Source: Rhizobium sp. ICMP 5592
GTDB taxonomy: Bacteria; Pseudomonadota; Alphaproteobacteria; Rhizobiales; Rhizobiaceae
DNA: 64,000 bases
Assembly (NCBI RefSeq): GCF_009498525.1
Contig: NZ_QSNT01000001.1
Span: 1 to 64,000, forward strand
Reading direction: 5' to 3'
Shown here: piece by piece, positions 38,637 through 48,047 of the stretch
Numbering within the stretch: position 1 is the first letter of the stretch
How the letters are laid out: the number at the start of each line of letters is the position of its first letter
Program-made: the position numbers and the translations under genes
Notes under the pieces: model-generated
The model's input: the letters and a program-made list of their open reading frames with translations, nothing else
The model's database searches: none
Told to the model about the DNA's origin: nothing

Positions 38637-39686
38637 TCACTTGGCTCCCACGGGCTGGACGGAGGGTTCCTGCGCCGGATTGGCCGATCTCGGTTCGATC
38701 TTCGGGACGAGCCGCAGCAGAAGATCGCGGACGGTCGGCACCAATCCCTTGGGCAGCAGCAGCACGAAGAAAATGAGAACGGCGCCCAGGACGAGGTTCG
38801 AATTCAGCGTCTGTTGCGAGCCGATGGCGGCGACCGCATATTCGATCAATATGCAGCCGATGATCGGGCCAAGCAGCGTGCCAAGACCACCGATGGTGAT
38901 CCAGATGATGATCTCGGCCGACAACGACAGGCTGAAGATCGTCGGGCCGACGAAAGCGCCCCAATTGACATAGAGGGCGCCAGCCAATCCGGCGATCGCA
39001 CCGCCGATCACGAAGGTCACCAGTTTGATCAGCCGAGGGTCATATCCCAGCAGAGAAGCTCGCACCTCGTTTTCCCGGACAGCGACCACGACGCGGCCGA
39101 AGGGGCTTGCCAGAATGAGGCGGAGCAGGAGGTAGACGGCAATGAGCGCACCGCCGGTCACCCACCATGATTGCTCCGGCGACAGCGGGGTCGAGGGATC
39201 GAAAGGCATGTTGAAGGTCGGCACCGCCGGAATACCGTTGAAGCCGCCCAACATCGCCGTGCCGATGTGATATTCGTCCCCCGAGGTCGAGTTAATGACA
39301 TTGAACAGGATCAGGGTCACCGTCAGGGTGATGACCCCGAGATAGACATCGGAGATTCGCCCGTAGAAAACAAAGTAACCAAGCAGCGCCGAAAACACCG
39401 CCGGGATGAACAGGGCCAGCATGATGCCTTGCGTGGAATCCTGGAAATTGATAGCGGAAATTGCATAGACGTAGCCGCCCAGGCCGAAGAAGGCCGTCTG
39501 TCCGAAAGACAGGATGCCGCCGAAACCCCAGATGAAGGCAAGGCTCAGCGACAGCACCGCCATGGCGGCAAACAGCGTGAATTGCATCAACGTGAAGAGT
39601 TCGAGCTGGCCGGGTGCAATGACGACGGCGATGATGGCGACGAGAACGGCCAGGCTCTGGGCAATCAGGCGAAGACGTGGCGTCAT
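38637..39686 (-). CDS. amide/urea-type ABC transporter permease (LivM/UrtC-like)
   Basis: A 349-residue membrane protein starting at 39686, where TGATG overlaps the stop of the partner permease. About ten hydrophobic segments, including FGGILSFGQTAFFGLGGYVYA and VTFVIGGAIAGLAGALYVNWGAFVGP, which are hallmark LivM stretches. It forms the channel with the 39686-40552 product. Confidence 0.9.
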   Translation of the reverse strand: MTPRLRLIAQSLAVLVAIIAVVIAPGQLELFTLMQFTLFAAMAVLSLSLAFIWGFGGILSFGQTAFFGLGGYVYAISAINFQDSTQGIMLALFIPAVFSALLGYFVFYGRISDVYLGVITLTVTLILFNVINSTSGDEYHIGTAMLGGFNGIPAVPTFNMPFDPSTPLSPEQSWWVTGGALIAVYLLLRLILASPFGRVVVAVRENEVRASLLGYDPRLIKLVTFVIGGAIAGLAGALYVNWGAFVGPTIFSLSLSAEIIIWITIGGLGTLLGPIIGCILIEYAVAAIGSQQTLNSNLVLGAVLIFFVLLLPKGLVPTVRDLLLRLVPKIEPRSANPAQEPSVQPVGAK

Positions 39687-40552
39687 CACAGGTTCCCCTT
39701 GAAAAAGCGCCCGGAAATGCCCTGTGGCAACAGCCGGATCAGGACGATGGCGGCGGTGAAGACGATGACCTCGCCATAGACGGGAGTGGTGAGATAGGCA
39801 CCGATCTGATTGATGCTGCCGAACAGGGTCGCCGCCGAAAGCGTCCCGGACAGAATGGCCGCGCCGCCGCCGACAACCGTGATGAAGGCCTTGGCGACAT
39901 AGGCACCGCCCATGACCGGCGTGACGCCCGATACCGGCGCCAGCAGGCCGCCGGCCAAGCCGGTAATGGCAGCGCCGGCCGCAAAGGTCGTCATGTAGAC
40001 ACGAGCCGGGTTGACGCCGAGCGTGTTGGCCATGGCCGGGTTCTGCATGGTGGCGCGCGCAATCAGGCCGAACCTGGTGTAGCGCATGACGGCGTAGACC
40101 AACGCCATCATGATGATGGCCATCGCCAGCAGGAACAGCGTGTAATAGCTCGACCGGTAGGCGCCGATGGAGAAGCCACCAAGCGGGGTCGGCACGCCCT
40201 GGATGGTGTTGCCGAAGATCGTCGTGACGATGCCAATGATCAGCAGGCTCAATCCCCAGGTCGCCAGCATGGAATCGACCAGCCGTCCGTAGAGGAAGCG
40301 GATCAGGCAGCGCTCGACGACAAGCCCAACCAACCCGACGAACAGCGGCGCAACGACCAGCATGGCGATCCAGATGTTGACGCCCGCATTGGCGGAAATA
40401 ACCGTGGCATAGGCGCCGAGCATGATGAATTCGCCATGCGCCAGATTGATGATCTTCATCATCCCGAAGATGATCGCCAATCCCAGGCATAGGAGGAACA
40501 GGGAGGCCGTGCCGTTGATGACGTCGAGCGCCACTATGATGTAGATATCCAA
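39686..40552 (-). CDS. amide/urea-type ABC transporter permease (LivH/UrtB-like)
   Basis: A 288-residue permease with FGMMKIINLAHGEFIMLGAYATV, the LivH signature (IxNLAHGExxMLGAY), and repeated Gly-rich helices. It is 67 bp downstream of the binding-protein gene, with a hairpin in that gap. Confidence 0.9.
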   Translation of the reverse strand: MDIYIIVALDVINGTASLFLLCLGLAIIFGMMKIINLAHGEFIMLGAYATVISANAGVNIWIAMLVVAPLFVGLVGLVVERCLIRFLYGRLVDSMLATWGLSLLIIGIVTTIFGNTIQGVPTPLGGFSIGAYRSSYYTLFLLAMAIIMMALVYAVMRYTRFGLIARATMQNPAMANTLGVNPARVYMTTFAAGAAITGLAGGLLAPVSGVTPVMGGAYVAKAFITVVGGGAAILSGTLSAATLFGSINQIGAYLTTPVYGEVIVFTAAIVLIRLLPQGISGRFFKGNL

Positions 40553-40578
40553 AATCGAGCTCCTTTCTCGCGAAAACT

Positions 40579-40610
40579 GCGGATTGCCCAGGCTTTGCCG
40601 CGCAATCCGC
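40579..40610 (-). other. intercistronic hairpin after amide-binding-protein gene
   Basis: GCGGATTG (40579-40586) pairs perfectly with CAATCCGC (40603-40610). Its place directly after the binding-protein gene suggests mRNA stabilisation or partial termination. Confidence 0.5.
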
Positions 40611-40619
40611 CGGCGGGCT

Positions 40620-41858
40620 TTAGAAGCTGATGACGTATTGCTTGTTGTCGGCCGGGTTCTTCACCAGATCGCAGACGCTGGCGGTGTCGAGCGGCTTGAC
40701 GTCCGGAAAGCTCTCGAGAACGCTCCACTTGCGATCCTTGACCTCTGCGAGGAAGGCGTTGCGCGTGGTGTGATGGGTCGCGTGATCGAGGGTGGCTGTG
40801 CCGGTCGGCCCCGCAAAGGAGAGACCCGATTCTAGCGCATCGACGACCTTGGCGCGGTCGATGCTGCCGGCCTTGCGCACGCCTTCCGCCCAGAGCTGCG
40901 CCCCTTCATAGGTGGCCGCGGCAAGCTCGCTGATATAGGGCGTATCCGGATGGGCCTTCTTGATCTTCTCGACGAAGCTTTTGCTCGCGGGCGTATCGAG
41001 TTCCTCGAAATAACCGTAGGCGCCTAGGATGTTCTCGCTTTCTGCCGCATCCAGCGTCGTCGGCTCGTTGACGAGGCCGAAGGTGGTGGAAGCGATCGGG
41101 ATCTGTCCCTTCATTCCGGCCGAGGTCCACTGCCGATAAAAGGCGGTGTGGTTGCCGCCGACGAGAGCCGACAGAATGAGATCGGGCTTGGCCGCCTGGA
41201 TCTTGGAAATGGTCGGGCCGAAATTGGTGACATCCAGCGGGAAGAAGTCGATCGAAGCGACCTCGCCGCCATTGTCCTTGACATATTTGGTCATCCACTT
41301 CGCAGTGATCTGACCGTAATTATAGTCGGCGGCGATGATGTAGGCCTTCTTGCCGGCCTTCTTCATGGCTGCAGGAACCAGCTTTTCGACCGTCTGCGCC
41401 GGCGTCGTTCCCGTGCAGAACGTATTGCGATCGCAGACGCCGCCTTCGTAAAGCACGTTGTAGAAATACAGCACCTTGAAGCGATCGAAAGTCGGGCGCA
41501 CGGCCTCGCGCGACGCCGATGTGATGCCGCCGTGAACAACGGCAACCTTGTCCTTCAAGGCCAGCTGCTGTGCATATTGCGAATACATCTGAATGTTCGA
41601 TTGCGTGTCGTAATGCACGATCTTGACCGGCCGGCCAATAAGGCCGCCTGCCGCATTGATCTCATCGGCCGCCAGTTGCAGCGCATGCACCATCGGCACG
41701 CCGGATGCCGCGATCGGGCCGGACTGATCGTGCAGGCTGCCGATCAGAATGGGGTTGTCCGCGCCAAGAGCCGAATGACGGAGAATCATAGGGGTGGTTA
41801 GGAGCGTGGCGGAGGCGAGCGCGGAGCGATGCAGGAAGCGGCGGCGAGACAGGTGCAT
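40620..41858 (-). CDS. ABC transporter substrate-binding protein, amide/urea type, Tat-exported
   Basis: A 412-residue protein with a twin-arginine leader (SRRRFLHRSALASATLLTTP). The mature type-1 periplasmic fold starts ILIGSLHDQSGPIAASG and contains VVHGGITSASREAVRPTF and DYNYGQITAKW, resembling FmdD/UrtA/AmiC binding proteins rather than LivK. It captures the amide-type substrate for the permeases downstream. A 68-bp gap separates it from the leaderless AmiC-like gene upstream. Confidence 0.88.
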   Translation of the reverse strand: MHLSRRRFLHRSALASATLLTTPMILRHSALGADNPILIGSLHDQSGPIAASGVPMVHALQLAADEINAAGGLIGRPVKIVHYDTQSNIQMYSQYAQQLALKDKVAVVHGGITSASREAVRPTFDRFKVLYFYNVLYEGGVCDRNTFCTGTTPAQTVEKLVPAAMKKAGKKAYIIAADYNYGQITAKWMTKYVKDNGGEVASIDFFPLDVTNFGPTISKIQAAKPDLILSALVGGNHTAFYRQWTSAGMKGQIPIASTTFGLVNEPTTLDAAESENILGAYGYFEELDTPASKSFVEKIKKAHPDTPYISELAAATYEGAQLWAEGVRKAGSIDRAKVVDALESGLSFAGPTGTATLDHATHHTTRNAFLAEVKDRKWSVLESFPDVKPLDTASVCDLVKNPADNKQYVISF

Positions 41859-41926
41859 TGAAGAGTTCCCCTTGTTGCTTATGGCGGGGATACTTAAATC
41901 CGCAATATTTGAAAAATCAAGTTATT

Positions 41927-42976
41927 TTATGCGCTGGTGAGAATTCTGAAATCGTAGCCGTCCAGGCGCGCGACATGCACGGGATGGCGCCCGCCGACCA
42001 CAGCCTGGGGATCGCTGCCGCGAGCGGTGCGTTGCTGCAGGATGCGGCCATAGAGGCGCCCGAGCTGTCTGGTGTCGAAGCCGCCGGCTTCTTCGACAAG
42101 GGCCGCCAGGGAATAGATGCCTTCGTAGCAGGATTGTCCGAAGGCATTGGCAGGCGGCGGATTTTCGCCGTAGGCCATATGATAGCGCTCCAGGAAAGCG
42201 CCGTTGTTGCGAGACCGGATCGATGAAAAATAGGCCGAACTGGCGTAGAGATTTTCCGTCTCGTGCGGCGTAAGGCCATAGACGATCGTCTCGTCGATCG
42301 CCGAGGTAAAGCGCAGGACGCTGGAACTCAGTCCCGCCGCGCAAAAGGCCCGGTTGAATTCAATCGCGTCGGAGCCGAGGAAATACGGTAGGACAACATC
42401 CGCGCGCGTCGTCTTGATGCGATCGAGGATTTCATCATAGTCGAGCACGCCGACAGGAACGAACCCCTCCCCCGTGACAATGCCGCCGACGCGATGGATA
42501 AGTTTGCGCGCGATGGACAGGCTCGAGCGCGGCCAGACATAATCATTGCCGCAGAGAAAATAGCGGCGAGCGCCCGTCTTTTCCGAAAGCCAATTGATCG
42601 CCGGCGCCAGAAGCTCGTCGGCCGTCTCTCCGGTGGTCATGACCTGCCGCTCCGGCGCAAAGCCTTCGAATTGCGGAGTATAGACGAATGGCACCGTGTC
42701 ATTGGTTGCGGCGGCAACGGCTTCGCGCGCATAGCTCGGCAGCATGCCGATGATTCCGTGAACGCCATCGAAGCGGATCGCGTGCGCCGCCGCGCGGCCG
42801 GCGGTCTCGCTCGTCGGCCCGGCATCGATGACCGAAAGCTCGACAGGCCGGCGCAAGATCCCGCTTGCACGGTTGATCTCGTCAACCGCCAGACGACCGC
42901 AAGCCTCGGCTGACGGCGCCCATAGTCCCGCCGAACCACTTTGAGGAGTAAGCAGACCAAGCCGAATCGTGAACAA
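41927..42976 (-). CDS. AmiC-like leaderless ligand-binding protein
   Basis: A 349-residue protein with the type-1 binding-protein fold (IRLGLLTPQSGSAGLWAPSAEACGRLAVDEINRASGILRRPVEL; YFLCGNDYVWPRSS) but no signal peptide: the fold starts at residue 4. In Pseudomonas, AmiC is a cytoplasmic amide sensor that restrains the antiterminator AmiR. The same sensor role is likely here, yet no AmiR-like gene is in the window. It is the first gene of the ABC operon and is divergent from a MarR gene (43245), a possible alternative partner. Confidence 0.75.
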   Translation of the reverse strand: MFTIRLGLLTPQSGSAGLWAPSAEACGRLAVDEINRASGILRRPVELSVIDAGPTSETAGRAAAHAIRFDGVHGIIGMLPSYAREAVAAATNDTVPFVYTPQFEGFAPERQVMTTGETADELLAPAINWLSEKTGARRYFLCGNDYVWPRSSLSIARKLIHRVGGIVTGEGFVPVGVLDYDEILDRIKTTRADVVLPYFLGSDAIEFNRAFCAAGLSSSVLRFTSAIDETIVYGLTPHETENLYASSAYFSSIRSRNNGAFLERYHMAYGENPPPANAFGQSCYEGIYSLAALVEEAGGFDTRQLGRLYGRILQQRTARGSDPQAVVGGRHPVHVARLDGYDFRILTSA

Positions 42977-43244
42977 GACCGTTGCCTTCCATCTTCTTCG
43001 CTTCGCCAGGGAGTAAAGAAAGCAGGAAATGTGCCAATCGTTCCCGGCAGGCCTTTTGCACTTCCCGGGCGGCCATGGACCGCCGCAAGCCGCCAGATTC
43101 AGCCCCTTGAGAGGCGCCGGCGGCGATTATGCACAAAAAATGACAGGGCCGGATGCTCAGTCGTTAAGCATATTAGCGCAATCGCCGGCTTGATCATTTG
43201 AGTTTGAAAATTTATATGGAAAGGAAAATATTGAAAATGAATAT

Positions 43245-43676
43245 ATGCACGCGAGGACCAACCAAGTGCAACTGACGCGCCTCATTTGCGGCGTCAACCG
43301 CAAGCTCGAGCAGGCCATGGAGGCGCATCTGAGACCGGTTGGCCTGTCCATAGAACAATATAGGGTCTTGGAAGCGCTCGACGAACATGACGGCATGTCG
43401 ATGGGAGAGCTGGCAACCAGGGTTTTCGTCGATTCACCGACTCTGACCAAGATCATCGACAAGATGGTCGCGTCTTCCGACGTCTATCGCGCTCCGGACG
43501 CCAAGGATCGGCGCAAGGTCCTTATTTTTCGCTCGAACAAGGGCAAGGACATTTTCCTGACACTGCAGGGCCTCAGCACGAAGGCGCAGCAAGATGTCAT
43601 GAACATACTCGGCCACAAGGAAGCGGCCGATCTTTCGAATCTGCTTTCCGAGGTTTTTCAGAAGCTGGATCAGTAA
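43245..43676 (+). CDS. MarR-family regulator
   Basis: A 143-residue winged-helix protein: LSIEQYRVLEALDEHDGMSMGELATRVFVDSPTLTKIIDKMVASSDVYRAPDAKDRRKVLIF, including the wing motif DAKDRR. It is divergent from the amide ABC operon (268-bp gap) and about 300 bp upstream of nicA. Either could be its target. It differs from the two NicR-like MarR proteins further right. Confidence 0.85.
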   Translation: MHARTNQVQLTRLICGVNRKLEQAMEAHLRPVGLSIEQYRVLEALDEHDGMSMGELATRVFVDSPTLTKIIDKMVASSDVYRAPDAKDRRKVLIFRSNKGKDIFLTLQGLSTKAQQDVMNILGHKEAADLSNLLSEVFQKLDQ

Positions 43677-43825
43677 GCAATGAGTTACTTTCGCTAAGAG
43701 CCCAAGGATATCGGGGTGCTCGGAACTGGAATTTTCCGGATGGCGTTCCACATCCAAGATAACGCGGCATCACCATAAATAGTTTTCAAGCTCTGCCCAT
43801 TGACAGATAGCCGCCCCGCGGCAAT

Positions 43826-43841
43826 CATTCGTATACAAACG
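43826..43841. promoter_or_regulatory. nic regulon operator, site A (upstream of nicA)
   Basis: CATTCGTATACAAACG; the other strand reads CGTTTGTATACGAATG, one mismatch from the consensus CATTTGTATACGAATG shared by four sites in this cluster. It lies about 140 bp before the nicA start in the 43677-43979 gap, which otherwise holds no gene. Confidence 0.7.
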
Positions 43842-43979
43842 AAGGGCGATTAAGACCCTTGGGAACAGAGCGATGACTATCTTGACAAAGCGCGGCGGCG
43901 ACTGCTCGGTTTCGCATGGCTTCCTGCCATTTCGGGAGATGACGATCCATTCCATCGCGCTTGGGACGGGAAGGGAGAC

Positions 43980-44489
43980 GTGGTGAAGACTCGTCCGATC
44001 GCCCTTGATGTCAATGGGCGCCACCACACGCTCGACCTGTCCCCAGAAACCCCTCTTCTCTATATCCTGCGTAACGATCTCGGTCTCAACGGGCCGAAAT
44101 TCGGATGCGGCCTCGGCGAATGCGGCGCCTGTGCGGTGTTGATCGGCAAACGCGCCGTGCGTGCCTGCACGATATCGGTCGCTGCTGCCGAAGGACGCGC
44201 AATCGTCACGCTTGAGGGTCTTGGCACGAAGGATAGGCTGCATCCGGTGCAGCAGGCCTTCATTGAAAAGCAAGCCGCACAATGCGGCTATTGCCTGAAC
44301 GGCATGATCATCGCGACGACAGCGCTGCTTCTTCGTAACGCGCAGCCGGACGAGACCGCCATTCGCGCAGCCCTCAGCCGCCATCTCTGTCGTTGTGGCA
44401 CGCATATCGAGATCCTCGCTGCCGCCCGTCGCGCCAGCGAGCTGATGGCCGCCCTTCCCTCCTCGACAATCGCGGAGGATGCGCCATGA
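43980..44489 (+). CDS. nicA: nicotinate dehydrogenase, small [2Fe-2S] subunit
   Basis: A 169-residue xanthine-oxidase-family iron-sulfur subunit. The plant-type [2Fe-2S] ligands are Cys43, Cys48, Cys51 and Cys63 (GCGLGECGAC), and the second cluster ligands are Cys102, Cys105, Cys137 and Cys139 (QCGYC...CRCG). It carries electrons from the molybdenum site in NicB. Starts at one of two tandem GTG codons after GGGAAGGGAG. Its stop overlaps nicB (ATGA). Pairing with a tri-haem large subunit of NicB length points to nicotinate hydroxylation to 6-hydroxynicotinate; a related N-heterocycle or aldehyde substrate is the alternative. Confidence 0.82.
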   Translation: MVKTRPIALDVNGRHHTLDLSPETPLLYILRNDLGLNGPKFGCGLGECGACAVLIGKRAVRACTISVAAAEGRAIVTLEGLGTKDRLHPVQQAFIEKQAAQCGYCLNGMIIATTALLLRNAQPDETAIRAALSRHLCRCGTHIEILAAARRASELMAALPSSTIAEDAP

Positions 44490-47400
44490 CCGCACCGCAG
44501 GAGACACCCCGCGCCCGCTATCTCGAGGCCACTGAAATCCTGCTGGTGGTCAAGCCTGGGAACACGCTCCAGCCCGACATCTTCCTTGCCCTTCATCCCG
44601 ATGGAACCGCCAGCGCCTTCAATGGCCATGTCGATCTCGGCACCGGCATCCGGACGGCTTTGGCGCAAATCGTCGCCGAGGAGCTCGATCTGCCTTTCGA
44701 ACGGGTCCGCATGGTGCTCGGCAGCACGACGGCGGCACCCGATCAGGGGGCGACGATCGCCAGCGAAACCATTCAGGTGACGGCGATCCCGCTGCGCCAG
44801 GCCGCGGCAACCGCGCGGCGCTGGCTGCTCGAACAGGCGGCTCTTCGCCATGGCGTCACGCCACAGACGCTCTCGATCGAAGAAGGCATCATTCACCCGG
44901 ATGCATCGGCCAACTGGTCGGTCACCTTCGGAGAGTTGATCGCCGGACGCCACGAGCGGATCACCATCGACGTCACCGCACCAATAAAGTCCGCGGAGAA
45001 CTACCGGATCGTCGGCAAGCCACAGCCGCGCAACGACATCGCTGCCAAGGCGACGGGGCAATGGACCTATGTGCATGATGTCCGCGTGCCGGACATGCTG
45101 CATGGCCGCGTCGTCCGCCCGCCCTATGTCGGCTTCGACCATGGCCCGCATGTCGGCCATAGCCTGATCTCCGTCAATGACGCTTCTATCGCCGACATCC
45201 CCGGCCTGATCGGGGTGGTGGCAATCGGTGATTTCGTCGGCATCGTCGCCACGCGCGAGGAGAACGCCGCCGAGGCCGCCCGCCGGCTTGAGGTCATGTG
45301 GCGCGATCCGCCGCTTCTGCCCGACCTCAACAATCCGGAACAGGCGCTACGCGACAACCCGGCCAAGAAACGTATTCTTGCCGATCAGGGCGATGTCGAG
45401 CGCGCGCTCGAGGGCGCGTCGCCGCGTTTCGACCGCAGCTACATCTGGCCCTATCAGATGCATGGTTCCATCGGCCCATCCTGTGCCGTTGCCGATTGGC
45501 ACCCGGAACGGCTGGTCGTCTGGTCGGGAACGCAAAACCCCTATCCGATGCGCCGCGATCTGGCGCTTCTTCTCGATATGCCGGAAGAGGCAGTCCTCGT
45601 CGAGCGGCTGGAGGCCGCCGGCTGCTACGGGCGCAATTGCGCCGACGACGTAACAGCCGACGCCGCCCTTTTGTCGCGCGCCGTTGGCCGGCCGGTACGC
45701 GTGCAGCTCACCCGCGAACAGGAGCATGGCTGGGAGCCGAAGGGCGCCGCCCAGGTAATCGACGTGCGCGGCGGGCTCGACCTCGAAGGCGGGCCGGCGG
45801 CCTATGATTTCGAGACGCGCTATCCGTCGAACCTGTCGCCGACGCTTGCCCTGATCTTGACCGGCAAGGCATCGAACGTCACGGCAACGTCGGATATGGG
45901 CGATCGAACAGCGATACCGCCCTATGCCTTCAGCAATATGCGTATCGCCGTGCATGACATGCCGCCGATCGCACGAGCCTCATGGTTTCGCGGCGTCTCG
46001 GCCATGCCGAACAGCTTTGCGCATGAAAGCTACATCGACGAACTCGCCTTTGCGGCCAAGGTGGACCCGGTCGAATACCGGCTGCGCTACCTGAAGGATC
46101 CAAGAGCAATCGAGCTGGTCCATGCGGTCACCGAACGCGCCGGCTGGGCGCCGCGCACTGAGCCGGGAACGATGGGCGGCGAAGGCGACCTGCTTTATGG
46201 CCGGGGCTTTGCCTATGCGCTCTATGTCCATGGCAAGTTCCCGGGAACGCCAGCCGCCTGGTCGGCCTGGGTCGCCGACGTCGCCGTCAACCGCAAGACT
46301 GGCGAGATCGCGGTCACGCGCGTAACGGTCGGCCAGGATTCCGGCATGATGATCAATCCGGACGGCGTGCGTCACCAGATCCACGGCAATGTCATCCAGT
46401 CCACCAGCCGCGTGCTGAAGGAGAAGGTGGATTTCTCCAGCACCGCCGTCGAGAGTGCCGAGTGGGGTGGCTACCCGATCATCACCTTCCCGGAAGTGCC
46501 TGAGATCGATGTGCTGATGCTGTTGCGCCAGGACGAAGAGCCACGCGGCGCCGGCGAATCCGCCTCGGTGCCGTCGGCTGCCGCCATCGTCAACGCCGTC
46601 TTCGACGCCACCGGCATCCGGTTCCGTGAACTGCCGCTGACACCGGAGCGCGTGCTCGCCGCCCTTGGCGAAACAAGCCCGGCGCTCGCTCTGCCGGCAC
46701 CGGTCAAGAAGCCATGGTGGCGGCGCGGATCGATGTTCACAGGCCTAGGCGGTATCGTCGCGGGCCTGCTTGCCGGCGGCATTCTCGCCGCCTCGCCCTG
46801 GCGCGGTGCCTATCCCGAAATCACGCCGCCGGATCCCGGCACCTACAGCGCCGCCACGATCAAGCGTGGGCGGCTGGCAGCGGCGATCGGCGCCTGCAAT
46901 GTCTGTCACACCGGAGCGGATGGAACGCCCTTTGCCGGCGGCCGCGCTTTCGACACGCCATTCGGCGTGGTCCATGCCACCAATATTACCCCCGACGCCG
47001 AAAACGGCATCGGCGCCTGGTCCTATCCAGCCTTCGAGCGCGCGATGCGCCAGGGCGTGCGCCGGGATGGAAAACATCTTTATCCGGTCCATCCCTACCC
47101 CTCATTTTCCGGTGCGACAGATGCGGATCTTCAGGCGCTCTATGCCTTCCTGATGACGCAGGCGCCTTCCACTGCAAAGACGACGAACAACGCCTTACGC
47201 TTCCCCTTCAACATCCGGCCGTTGCTGGCCGGCTGGAACATGCTTTTTGCAGGCGGACGGACGGTGCCGGCGGATGCAACGAAGGGTGAAGCCTGGAACC
47301 GCGGCGCCTATCTCGTCGAGACGCTCGGCCATTGTGGCGCCTGCCACACACCGCGCAATGCTCTTGGTGCGGAAAAGAAGGGCGACTTTCATCTCGCGGG

Positions 47401-48043
47401 CGGTGTCGCGGAGGGCTGGGATGCGCCGGCGCTGAATGGCGCGGGTCTTGCTCCCGTCGGCTGGAGCCAAACCGCTCTCTACGACTATCTGCGCACCGGC
47501 ACCGCCAAGGGCCATGGCAGCGCCGGCGGGCCGATGGGCGCGGTCGTCAAGGCGCTCGCTCCTCTTCCGGACAGCGATATCCAGGCCATGGCGACGTATC
47601 TGGCAGGCTTCTCGGGGCAGACGGAAGAGGGTGCTACGGCACAACAGACGACCGCACTCGCCAACACGAAGGCGGCGGAGGCCACGGCCGCACGGATCGC
47701 GCCGGTGGGGGCAAGGCTGTTCGAGGGTGCCTGTTCAGCCTGCCATACCGAGACTTCGCCGCTCGGATCGCTCACCTTCAACAGCAACTTGCATGCTGAC
47801 CGTCCCGACAATGTCCTGCTGACGATGATGCACGGGGCGGAAGCGCCGGCGCTGTTCGCCCAGAAGGCGGGCGCGGATGCCGCCGAGATCATGTCGATGC
47901 CGGCTTATGGCGAAGCCTTAAGCGATCGCCAGCTCACCGACCTCGCGGCCTATCTGCGCGCCCGCTTCGCTCCCGACAAGCCCGCATGGCAGGAACTTGG
48001 CGCTGCGATCGAACGCACTCGCGCCGTCCATCCGATGGATTGA
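44486..48043 (+). CDS. nicB: nicotinate dehydrogenase, molybdopterin/tri-haem cytochrome c subunit
   Basis: A 1185-residue fusion. Residues 1 to about 735 form the molybdenum-cofactor domain of the isoquinoline/aldehyde oxidoreductase group (VDLGTGIRTALAQIVAEELDLPF; APDQGATIASETIQ). A single membrane helix lies at about 751-772 (GLGGIVAGLLAGGILAA). The C-terminal part has three CxxCH haem sites at Cys804, Cys950 and Cys1083. Length and order match Pseudomonas NicB (about 1190 residues). It hydroxylates nicotinate with water and sends electrons via haem c to the respiratory chain. No N-terminal leader, so the catalytic domain would be cytoplasmic and the haems periplasmic. Confidence 0.85.
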   Translation: MTAPQETPRARYLEATEILLVVKPGNTLQPDIFLALHPDGTASAFNGHVDLGTGIRTALAQIVAEELDLPFERVRMVLGSTTAAPDQGATIASETIQVTAIPLRQAAATARRWLLEQAALRHGVTPQTLSIEEGIIHPDASANWSVTFGELIAGRHERITIDVTAPIKSAENYRIVGKPQPRNDIAAKATGQWTYVHDVRVPDMLHGRVVRPPYVGFDHGPHVGHSLISVNDASIADIPGLIGVVAIGDFVGIVATREENAAEAARRLEVMWRDPPLLPDLNNPEQALRDNPAKKRILADQGDVERALEGASPRFDRSYIWPYQMHGSIGPSCAVADWHPERLVVWSGTQNPYPMRRDLALLLDMPEEAVLVERLEAAGCYGRNCADDVTADAALLSRAVGRPVRVQLTREQEHGWEPKGAAQVIDVRGGLDLEGGPAAYDFETRYPSNLSPTLALILTGKASNVTATSDMGDRTAIPPYAFSNMRIAVHDMPPIARASWFRGVSAMPNSFAHESYIDELAFAAKVDPVEYRLRYLKDPRAIELVHAVTERAGWAPRTEPGTMGGEGDLLYGRGFAYALYVHGKFPGTPAAWSAWVADVAVNRKTGEIAVTRVTVGQDSGMMINPDGVRHQIHGNVIQSTSRVLKEKVDFSSTAVESAEWGGYPIITFPEVPEIDVLMLLRQDEEPRGAGESASVPSAAAIVNAVFDATGIRFRELPLTPERVLAALGETSPALALPAPVKKPWWRRGSMFTGLGGIVAGLLAGGILAASPWRGAYPEITPPDPGTYSAATIKRGRLAAAIGACNVCHTGADGTPFAGGRAFDTPFGVVHATNITPDAENGIGAWSYPAFERAMRQGVRRDGKHLYPVHPYPSFSGATDADLQALYAFLMTQAPSTAKTTNNALRFPFNIRPLLAGWNMLFAGGRTVPADATKGEAWNRGAYLVETLGHCGACHTPRNALGAEKKGDFHLAGGVAEGWDAPALNGAGLAPVGWSQTALYDYLRTGTAKGHGSAGGPMGAVVKALAPLPDSDIQAMATYLAGFSGQTEEGATAQQTTALANTKAAEATAARIAPVGARLFEGACSACHTETSPLGSLTFNSNLHADRPDNVLLTMMHGAEAPALFAQKAGADAAEIMSMPAYGEALSDRQLTDLAAYLRARFAPDKPAWQELGAAIERTRAVHPMD

Positions 48044-48047
48044 TAGC

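Noticed and set aside
44393-44485. Upstream extension of the nicB frame
   Set aside because: It overlaps nicA coding sequence; the ATG at 44486 forms a normal ATGA coupling.
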